10,167 nt of DNA. Source: Bacteroidota bacterium. Its GTDB lineage: Bacteria; Bacteroidota; Bacteroidia; NS11-12g; UBA955. The stretch spans positions 1 to 10,167 of the forward strand of contig SXYY01000013.1 of assembly GCA_005788145.1 (NCBI GenBank), in the 5' to 3' direction. The notes beneath the pieces were generated by a model. The model had not been told where the DNA came from. It saw only the letters and a program-made list of their open reading frames with translations, and made no database searches. Shown here in pieces: positions 5,364 to 10,167 of this stretch (positions are counted from its first letter, which is position 1; each line of letters begins with the position of its first letter). The translations under genes were made by a program, and so were the position numbers.

Positions 5364-7306
5364 GATTTGTGAAAAATAACCCATGTATAAATAACATTCG
5401 CCTTTTGGGTGTTTGGGTAATTTTTGGATTAACGGCTTGTTTGAGTGCCCAGAATCCAAAGGCAAAAAAGCAATTGGATGAGGCATTTGTGGCATTCAAT
5501 GCCGCCGAATTTCCCAAAGCGTTGTCAGCGGTAAACAAAGCCATCAAGATCGACCCAACCTACGCGGATGCTTATTCTTTGCAAGCATCGGTATACGAGG
5601 CGATGCGCGATACCCAAAATGCGAGCAAATCGTATCAGAATTGTTTGCGTGTTGCGCCGTTGTTTCAGCCCATGTATTTTTACTACGGGGAGTATTTGTA
5701 CCGAAACAAGCGACTTCAAGAAGCATCTGCCATACTAAAGCAGTTCGATGAAGTGCCCAATCGCACGGGGTTTATCGACCAAAAACACGGGGCATCGACC
5801 CGATTGAAAGAGAAGGCATCGCGCCTGCAGTCCAGTGTAAAAACGGCCATGGACGATGTGAACATCGCGGAGAATTTGCGGATTAAGAACATGGGTCCGA
5901 GTATCAATACGGACAAAGATGAGTATTGGCCGGGGATGCCTTTTTCCGGCGATCGGTTTGTGTTTACACGTCGATTGGGTGGTACAGAAAACGCCATGTT
6001 GCAAGAAGATTTTTACATGAGTGATTTGCGTGATTCTCTCTGGGAGAAAGCATATCCTGCTCCTGGCGAGATCAATACCCCAGAGAATGAGGGCACTTTG
6101 AGCGTGAAGGCCGATGGGTCTGCTTTGTACTACACGCGTTGCAATCAGCCCGGTGGATTGGGTAGTTGCGATTTGTATGTGAGTGACTTGGATGGTCGGG
6201 GCTGGAAGCGTGGCAGTAATTTGGGATCGCCCGTGAATGGGGGTTCTTGGGACTGTCAGCCAGCGATTAGTGGCGATGGACATACCCTGATATTTTCGAG
6301 TAACCGTGCGGGTGGATTTGGAGGTAAAGATTTGTGGATCAGTTATTTGAAGCAAGGAAAGTGGAGTGTTCCAAAAAACATGGGTCCAGCGATCAACACC
6401 CGGGACGACGATGATGCTCCGTTTTTGCATTACGATGGCGTGACGTTGTACTTTAGCAGTTTGGGGCATCCTGGATTTGGGGGCTCGGATATTTTTATGT
6501 CGCGCATGGGTGCTGATGCCCAATGGTCGACCCCGGAGAACTTGGGTTCAGGATTAAATACCCCGGAGGATGAATTTGGGTTGTACATCGATGCGGGGGG
6601 CAAGAAGGGATATTTTGCTTCGGACCGCAAGGGTGGATTGGGGCGACTGGATATTTATCAGTTTGATGTGCCTGAGAAGTTCAAGCCCATACCGGTGACC
6701 TATGTATCGGGTCGCATTGAGGATGCCCAAGGTGGCCAGCCTTTGATGGCGAGGATTCGCGTGGTTGAGCTCAGTACGGGGAAGGTGGTGTTTTCTGACA
6801 GTGTGTCGAACTTTTTTATTCCGCTGACTGCGGGAGGAAACTATGCGTTGTTTGCGACGGCCAAAGGGTATGTGCCTCACAGCATGAATTTTCAGCCCAC
6901 GGCATCTACTTTGGACCAGCCTTTCGCGGTGGTTGCCAAACTCACCCCGATCAACAACGACGCGGTATTTGTACTTCGGAATTTGTTTTTTGATACGGAC
7001 AAATACGATTTGAAACCGGAGAGTGCGGAAGAGTTGTTGCAATTGGTTGAGTTGATGAAGATGAATCCCAAGATGGAGGTGATGATCACGGGACATACGG
7101 ACAATCAGGGTGCGGCGGATTACAATGTGAAATTGTCTGAGAACCGAGCTGCATCGGTGATGGCCTATTTGGTGAAGGCGGGCATTGCTCCAGCGCGTTT
7201 GAAATCGAAGGGGTATGGCGATTCGCGGCCTGCGGCCGCGAACGACACGGAAGAGGGACGTGCGAAGAACCGACGCATTGAATTGGTGATCCTGAAAGCT
7301 TCCTAA
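5360..7306 (+). CDS. PorE-like multidomain OmpA-family lipoprotein (TPR, PD40 propeller, CRD, OmpA C-terminal domain)
   Basis: A 648-residue envelope protein. After a hydrophobic signal segment (about 13-27) comes a lipobox-like LTAC (Cys27); a signal peptidase I site after LSA (28-30) is the alternative. Domains follow in order. TPR repeats cover about 36-125 (AFNAAEFPKALSAVNKAIKI). A PD40/WD40-like propeller covers about 175-436, with repeated blade signatures such as NMGPAINT, LIFSSNRAGGFGGKDLW and LYFSSLGHPGFGGSDIF. A carboxypeptidase-regulatory-like domain covers about 446-530 (TYVSGRIEDAQGGQPL). The OmpA peptidoglycan-binding domain covers about 536-648 (FFDTDKYDL, MITGHTDNQG with Asp581, LSENRA with Arg596, KNRRIEL). 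This order matches PorE (PG1058) of the Porphyromonas gingivalis type IX secretion system, which anchors the machinery to peptidoglycan. Paralogues are numerous in Bacteroidota, so the role is inferred. ATG 5360 gives an ATGA overlap with gldD; TTG 5351 is an alternative. Confidence 0.88.
   Translation: MRFVKNNPCINNIRLLGVWVIFGLTACLSAQNPKAKKQLDEAFVAFNAAEFPKALSAVNKAIKIDPTYADAYSLQASVYEAMRDTQNASKSYQNCLRVAPLFQPMYFYYGEYLYRNKRLQEASAILKQFDEVPNRTGFIDQKHGASTRLKEKASRLQSSVKTAMDDVNIAENLRIKNMGPSINTDKDEYWPGMPFSGDRFVFTRRLGGTENAMLQEDFYMSDLRDSLWEKAYPAPGEINTPENEGTLSVKADGSALYYTRCNQPGGLGSCDLYVSDLDGRGWKRGSNLGSPVNGGSWDCQPAISGDGHTLIFSSNRAGGFGGKDLWISYLKQGKWSVPKNMGPAINTRDDDDAPFLHYDGVTLYFSSLGHPGFGGSDIFMSRMGADAQWSTPENLGSGLNTPEDEFGLYIDAGGKKGYFASDRKGGLGRLDIYQFDVPEKFKPIPVTYVSGRIEDAQGGQPLMARIRVVELSTGKVVFSDSVSNFFIPLTAGGNYALFATAKGYVPHSMNFQPTASTLDQPFAVVAKLTPINNDAVFVLRNLFFDTDKYDLKPESAEELLQLVELMKMNPKMEVMITGHTDNQGAADYNVKLSENRAASVMAYLVKAGIAPARLKSKGYGDSRPAAANDTEEGRAKNRRIELVILKAS
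7222..7242. repeat. Perfect palindrome, 9-bp stem, TGC loop (GCA on the minus strand)
   Basis: TTCGCGGCC (7222-7230), loop TGC, then GGCCGCGAA (7234-7242). It lies inside the OmpA domain codons for DSRPAAAND, in a loop between the conserved KGYGDSRP and the NRRIEL motif, where sequence constraint is weaker. Read on the minus strand, it is closed C-GCA-G. Confidence 0.85.
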
Positions 7307-7308
7307 CG

Positions 7309-7343
7309 CTCAATGTTGAGATTCAGCGCTGGTTTTAGGCGCT
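7309..7343. terminator. Possible weak bidirectional terminator between convergent genes
   Basis: Two small inverted repeats fill the 36-nt gap between convergent genes: CTCAA-TG-TTGAG (7309-7320), and AGCGC (7325-7329) with GCGCT (7339-7343). Neither is followed by a strong T run in either direction, so the call rests mainly on position. Confidence 0.28.
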
Positions 7344-8245
7344 TATAAACCCGTTATATCAGGCTGTCCGGCCAACATCCACGCGGTATACCAATAACTT
7401 GAAACGGATGTGATTGCGGTGCGCATGCGGTCTTCCACCATGTGGTTTAGGCTGCTTTCATAAGCCAGGGCAAAGGCTTCTTTCACCTGTTTTTTGGTTT
7501 TTCCTTTGTTGTCTGTGGTGAGCTCGTATTTTTGGTCTTCTCCCCAGTTCAGAGACAATTGTTTTTCGTTTTTGAGTACCGCGGGCAAGTGGCTGTGCGA
7601 GGTTTCTATACAGTGCCAAAGGCTGTCGTTGGGGCTGTCCAAATAGTGCGCGATGGGCACCGTAAGTTCGTAGTTTTTTAGGCTGATTTCGGGTATGCGG
7701 GTTTCCCAAAGCGCATGGATGCCGTTTTGTTGGGTGAGTTGTCCGTCGTAGTTCAGCGAGGTGTGTAATGGCACATGGGCGTCGGCCACGTAGTGGCCGA
7801 TGTCGGCTGACAATTGCAGAATCCGATCCACATCTTTGTTTTTGAATGCTTCGGTGAGGCGGTAGAGCATGGTTTGCACATGATAGGGCACAATACCATA
7901 TGCAAAGAGCGTATCTGCGGAATATTTTTCAACCGCCAACTTCCAAAATTTGGGCAGGGTATCAATGGGCAACGCCTTTTCGTATCGCTCCAGGTCGATG
8001 TAGTGCCTGCATGCCTCGGCGGTGTCTGTATACCTTCGTTGGTCTGGGTCTACCGCGTGTTCAGTCATGAAATCGATGTGCGACTTGTAGAACCCAAACA
8101 GGGGTTGTGGCAGGGCATAGACGGCCTGACGGTTGATCGTTTTGTGTCCAAGAAATCCCCATGCGCCGAGTTGTTGTGCACCCACCATACAAAGCAGAAA
8201 CAGGGCGATTTGCTTGCGGGCGGTATAGAATTTTCGGATCAGCAT
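7343..8245 (-). CDS. Secreted zinc-dependent phospholipase C / S1-P1 nuclease family protein
   Basis: A 300-residue exported hydrolase. The signal peptide (about 1-28, IALFLLCMVGAQQLGA) is cleaved so that Trp29 becomes the mature N-terminus. This family needs that, because the terminal Trp amino group binds zinc. The ligands expected from Bacillus cereus phospholipase C and P1 nuclease are visible: Trp29 and His34 (WGFLGH), Asp84 (HYIDLE), His122 (VPYHVQ), His151, Asp155 and His161 (GHYVADAHVPLH), and His177 and Glu181 (HALWE). The 151-155-161 and 177-181 spacings equal those of the phospholipase. It would hydrolyse phosphate esters (phospholipid headgroups or nucleic acid 3' ends) in the periplasm or outside the cell; the substrate cannot be told. 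It lies 59 nt after pdxJ on the same strand and converges with the PorE-like gene. A palindrome lies over the GHYVAD codons. Confidence 0.9.
   Translation of the reverse strand: MLIRKFYTARKQIALFLLCMVGAQQLGAWGFLGHKTINRQAVYALPQPLFGFYKSHIDFMTEHAVDPDQRRYTDTAEACRHYIDLERYEKALPIDTLPKFWKLAVEKYSADTLFAYGIVPYHVQTMLYRLTEAFKNKDVDRILQLSADIGHYVADAHVPLHTSLNYDGQLTQQNGIHALWETRIPEISLKNYELTVPIAHYLDSPNDSLWHCIETSHSHLPAVLKNEKQLSLNWGEDQKYELTTDNKGKTKKQVKEAFALAYESSLNHMVEDRMRTAITSVSSYWYTAWMLAGQPDITGL
7778..7804. repeat. Palindrome, 8-bp perfect stem extended to 12 with G-T pairs, GTA triloop
   Basis: TCGGCCAC (7782-7789), loop GTA, then GTGGCCGA (7793-7800). Four further outer pairs (two G-T, two Watson-Crick) extend it to 7778 and 7804. 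It coincides with codons for the zinc-binding GHYVAD motif, so protein constraint may explain part of it. Confidence 0.7.
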
Positions 8246-8288
8246 GGAATTTGAAACGGTGGTTCTGCGGCGTGGGTATTCTGAAATT

Positions 8289-8303
8289 TCCGGATTCTCC
8301 GGA
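8289..8303. repeat. TCCGGA pair around TTC, just downstream of pdxJ
   Basis: TCCGGA-TTC-TCCGGA. Because TCCGGA is its own reverse complement, this is both a direct repeat (extended copy TCCGGATT at 8289-8296 and 8298-8305) and a 6-bp hairpin with a GAA loop on the minus strand. It begins 1 nt after the pdxJ stop codon (8307-8305), lies in the 59-nt gap before the hydrolase gene, and is followed on the minus strand by AAATTTC. It could attenuate transcription, but there is no real T tract. Confidence 0.5.
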
Positions 8304-8304
8304 T

Positions 8305-9030
8305 TTAATGAATTTTTAGGGCCCTCAAATAGAGTTGAATGGTGTTTTGCAATCCATGGTACAACGCGTCACAGACCAGTGCATGTCCGATAGAAACCTC
8401 TTGCAACCCCGGCAGGTTCTGCGCCAAATAGGCCAGGTTGTGGAGGTCGAGGTCGTGTCCGGCATTGATTCCAAGTCCGACTTCCAGTGCCGCATTTGCG
8501 GCGGCTACATAGGGTGCGATGGCTGTGGCGGGATCCTTGTTAAACTGCGAGGCGTAGGCCTCGGTATAAAGCTCGATGCGATCGGTACCCGTGGCTTTTG
8601 CTGAGGCAATGAGTGCTGGGTTGGGGTCGAGGAAGATGGAAACGCGGGCGCCAGTTTGTTTGATCCGCGCGATGGTTTGGGTGAGGAATTCTTGGTGGGT
8701 TACTGTGTCCCAACCGGCATTGGAGGTGAGCACATGCGGGGGGTCTGGCACCAATGTTACCTGATGGGGTTTTACTTTTTCAATGAGCTGAAGGAAATCT
8801 TCGGAGGGGTATCCTTCGATGTTGAATTCGGTGGCAATGTTGGTTGATAAATCGTGTACATCGGTGAAGCGAATATGTCGCTCATCCGGCCTTGGGTGCA
8901 CGGTAATGCCTTGGGCTCCGAAGCGTTCACAGTCCAGCGCAACTTGAAGCACATTGGGGTTGTTGCCACCGCGTGCATTTCGGATGGTGGCAATTTTGTT
9001 GACGTTTACGGAGAGTTTGGGGGACATCAT
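8305..9030 (-). CDS. pdxJ: Pyridoxine 5'-phosphate synthase PdxJ
   Basis: A 241-residue TIM-barrel enzyme. It condenses 3-amino-2-oxopropyl phosphate with deoxyxylulose 5-phosphate to give pyridoxine 5'-phosphate in the DXP-dependent vitamin B6 pathway. The PdxJ motifs are present in order: LSVNVNKIATIRNARGG, GITVHPRPDERHI, the NIEGYPS segment, VTLVPD, RVSIFLDP, RIELYTEAYA, LGINAGHDLDLHNL and the C-terminal EVSIGHALVCDAL. The protein is complete and of family length. Three in-frame starts are possible: ATG 9039 (MAEMMS), 9030 (MMSPKLS) and 9027 (MSPKLS). I chose 9030 because it overlaps the preceding gene's TGA as ATGA. The frame stays open further upstream, but with a nonsense Pro/His/Lys-rich translation. 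A -7-like element lies at 9047-9054. A 59-nt gap separates the gene from the downstream hydrolase. Confidence 0.95.
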   Translation of the reverse strand: MMSPKLSVNVNKIATIRNARGGNNPNVLQVALDCERFGAQGITVHPRPDERHIRFTDVHDLSTNIATEFNIEGYPSEDFLQLIEKVKPHQVTLVPDPPHVLTSNAGWDTVTHQEFLTQTIARIKQTGARVSIFLDPNPALIASAKATGTDRIELYTEAYASQFNKDPATAIAPYVAAANAALEVGLGINAGHDLDLHNLAYLAQNLPGLQEVSIGHALVCDALYHGLQNTIQLYLRALKIH

Positions 9031-10167
9031 TTCAGCCATAGGGATACAAAAATACGCGGTTGTACGGGGTTTTCTGTTGTGTTTTTGAGGATGATTTCTG
9101 AGCGGGCTGCGAGGTGGATTTGTCTTTTGGGTGGTTTTTTGTTTGGGTGGATATGGGTGACATTGGGAGGGAGGGATGGGGAATGGGTGACGGCGGGGTG
9201 TGGGTTTTTCAAGGCATATTGGATGAGAGTATTCATGGCAATGCCTTTTTTGGAGAGGGTGTAGTGGGTGATTTCGTGGGGCAGGGTTTGCGGGGTGAAA
9301 TACAGTGGGATATCGGTGTCGAAGGCGATGCACTCCGCGGCCCATTTGAGTGGAGAGAAGGGTTTTCTGTGGGTGAAGGTGATGCCGTAGAGGTAGGAAC
9401 CTTGGGCAGAATTGGGCCGCGGCACGAAGGTGAGCTGATGATCCAGGGTGTTGGATGGGGAATTTTTGCAGCGCAGATTGAGGGTGATTTTGTGGGCGGA
9501 GGCAATTTGGGGTTGGAAGGGGTCGGTGTAGCCCACGTAAAACGGACCGAGCGGATTGGCACTTGGGCTGTTGAGCAGGGGTATTGGGGATGGATTGTTG
9601 GGAGATGTTGTCGCGGAGTAGGCGTTATCGCCGAGGAAGGATTCCCATCCGGATTGGCTGGCTTGGTTATTCCACTGCCATAGGCAGTGGAACTGTAGGC
9701 TGCGCGACAGCGGTTGTTCGAAGAAACATTGGTGTTTGTAGTATAGGGGGCGTTCGAGTTGTGTGTTTGGCAGGAGGGACTGTCGGAGTTCCGCGGCCCA
9801 CCGCAAGCTTCGCTTGCCGGTGGTGCCGCGGGAATAGGTGGCGGAGCCACTCCAATGGTTGGGCATGAGTTGGTTGAACAATCCCTGGGGTGGTCGGAAC
9901 TGGTTGTGTATCACATAGGCGCGAAGCGAAATATCGGAATGGCGGTTCAGCGGCCGAATCCACCCAGCCACGGCGGCGGGCTTTGGTTTTTGGTTGGTCT
10001 GGCATTGCCAGGCTACATGCAGAAAAGCCAAGCCGCCGTGGGGTGTGCGTTTGGTGAACCAACATTCCGGATAATGGAACGTGCGGCCCGCGCGCAGCGC
10101 GGGCCGCAACCACTCCTTCTTGCTCATCCAAACGCGGTCGTACTGGTAACTGCTCCAAGCCATACCA
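9027..10167 (-). CDS. Putative outer-membrane beta-barrel protein, C-terminal part (cut by window edge)
   Basis: The reading frame is open from the right edge to TGA 9029-9027, at least 379 codons; ATG 10163-10161 is probably internal because no signal peptide follows. Alternating polar/hydrophobic stretches suggest beta strands: SLQFHCLWQWNN, HKITLNLRCK, SYLYGITFTHRK, NTLIQYALKN, and the terminal RIFVSLWLK, whose aromatic end resembles a barrel insertion signal. The segment IPLYFTPQTLPHEI followed by a Gly-rich turn and a strand resembles, from memory, the barrel half of Bacteroidota proteins carrying ComEA-type helix-hairpin-helix repeats at the N-terminus. That assignment is tentative, and the diagnostic part is outside the window. 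The third codon position is strongly C-rich (ATC, CTC, ACC, GCC), supporting real coding. It overlaps the pdxJ start as ATGA. The gene is unusually rich in palindromes and carries a G-quadruplex motif. Confidence 0.72.
   Translation of the reverse strand, partial: GMAWSSYQYDRVWMSKKEWLRPALRAGRTFHYPECWFTKRTPHGGLAFLHVAWQCQTNQKPKPAAVAGWIRPLNRHSDISLRAYVIHNQFRPPQGLFNQLMPNHWSGSATYSRGTTGKRSLRWAAELRQSLLPNTQLERPLYYKHQCFFEQPLSRSLQFHCLWQWNNQASQSGWESFLGDNAYSATTSPNNPSPIPLLNSPSANPLGPFYVGYTDPFQPQIASAHKITLNLRCKNSPSNTLDHQLTFVPRPNSAQGSYLYGITFTHRKPFSPLKWAAECIAFDTDIPLYFTPQTLPHEITHYTLSKKGIAMNTLIQYALKNPHPAVTHSPSLPPNVTHIHPNKKPPKRQIHLAARSEIILKNTTENPVQPRIFVSLWLK
9047..9054 (-). promoter_or_regulatory. TATTTTTG, match to the Bacteroidota -7 promoter element, before pdxJ
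   Basis: An exact TAnnTTTG match on the minus strand, 7 nt before ATG 9039 and 16 nt before ATG 9030. No TTG lies at the expected -33 spacing, and the site is inside the coding end of the upstream gene. It would give pdxJ a very short leader of its own if active. Confidence 0.3.
9165..9181 (+). other. Canonical G-quadruplex motif with very short loops
   Basis: GGG-A-GGG-A-GGG-AT-GGGG on the plus strand, with loops of 1, 1 and 2 nt. Further GGG runs flank it (9145-9147, 9155-9157, 9185-9187 and 9196-9199). It lies in the template strand of the beta-barrel gene, about 140 nt before its stop codon; the coding strand is C-rich (Pro/Ser codons). Confidence 0.75.
9670..9692. repeat. Perfect palindrome, 10-bp stem, ATA loop
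   Basis: TTCCACTGCC (9670-9679), loop ATA, then GGCAGTGGAA (9683-9692). It encodes FHCLWQWN in the beta-barrel gene on the minus strand. It is the only long palindrome in the window without a GNA loop. Confidence 0.85.
9789..9833. repeat. Long imperfect palindrome, about 18 bp with two single-base bulges, TTC loop (GAA on the minus strand)
   Basis: The core is GCAAGC (9803-9808), TTC, GCTTGC (9812-9817). After bulged C9818, CCACC (9798-9802) pairs with GGTGG (9819-9823). After bulged T9824, CCGCGGC (9791-9797) pairs with GCCGCGG (9825-9831), and T9790-G9832 and T9789-A9833 extend it. The minus-strand apex contains GCGAAGC, the classic exceptionally stable DNA mini-hairpin. It is in frame within the beta-barrel gene (residues TTGKRSLRWAAE). 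Confidence 0.8.
9838..9850. repeat. Small palindrome, 5-bp stem, GGA loop
   Basis: GTGGC-GGA-GCCAC, 5 nt beyond the large imperfect palindrome. It is too short to stand alone, but it shows the same C-GNA-G apex. Confidence 0.4.
10082..10108. repeat. Perfect palindrome, 12-bp GC-rich stem, GCA triloop
   Basis: TGCGGCCCGCGC (10082-10093), loop GCA, then GCGCGGGCCGCA (10097-10108). It encodes LRPALRAGR within the beta-barrel gene on the minus strand. This is the strongest perfect hairpin in the window. Confidence 0.9.

Noticed and set aside
8548..8563. CGAGGC-GTAG-GCCTCG inverted repeat in pdxJ
   Set aside because: It falls on the conserved TEAYAS codons, has a four-base loop, and is within chance expectation.
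9031..9345. Upstream extension of the pdxJ frame
   Set aside because: Conserved PdxJ sequence begins at 9030-9027; the upstream translation is a Pro/His/Lys-rich artefact overlapping the preceding gene.
9114..9683. Plus-strand open frame of 189 codons
   Set aside because: It lies antisense to the better-supported beta-barrel frame and reads as low-complexity Gly/Asp/Val/Trp sequence; it exists because the strand is G-rich and poor in stop codons.

Overview
The window comes from a chromosome of the phylum Bacteroidota, probably a gliding or type IX secretion lineage. The evidence is the gene set and order: HU-like protein, mutY, ssb, gldE and gldD next to an oppositely oriented RNase G gene, plus an OmpA-family lipoprotein with PD40 repeats and a secreted zinc phospholipase C/S1-P1-type enzyme. 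No clear Shine-Dalgarno sequences were seen, which fits the phylum. No tRNA, rRNA, CRISPR array, transposase or phage gene was found, and no gap between genes exceeds 60 bases.

Layout. (1) 1-1850, minus strand: HU-like protein, a membrane-anchored helical-repeat protein, a 29-residue highly basic protein that looks ribosomal, and RNase E/G (cut by the left edge). Gaps are 15-28 nt, so this is probably one operon. Two of its four genes appear to use non-AUG starts. (2) 1902-7306, plus strand: mutY, ssb, gldE, gldD and a PorE-like multidomain OmpA lipoprotein. The last three overlap at their ends, so DNA maintenance and cell-surface motility/secretion genes share one run. The 51 nt at 1851-1901 separate the two divergent runs. 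(3) 7343-10167, minus strand: an outer-membrane beta-barrel-like protein (cut by the right edge), pdxJ (vitamin B6 synthesis, overlapping it by ATGA), and the zinc-dependent hydrolase.

The structure least explained by the genes is a set of near-perfect short palindromes inside coding sequence. Stems run from 5 to about 18 bp, and nearly all have a three-base loop of the form GNA on one strand or the other (GAA, GCA, GTA, GGA). They are densest at 9670-10108. GNA triloops are known to make unusually stable single-stranded DNA hairpins. A canonical short-loop G-quadruplex motif lies at 9165-9181 in the same gene.

Throughout, the plus strand looks rich in G and T, and genes on the minus strand look rich in C and A. 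This suggests that the plus strand is the leading replication strand here. I see no obvious new defence or mobile system. The most novel leads are the GNA-loop palindromes, the gldE-gldD-PorE-like arrangement, and the 29-residue basic protein placed before a TTG-started RNase G.
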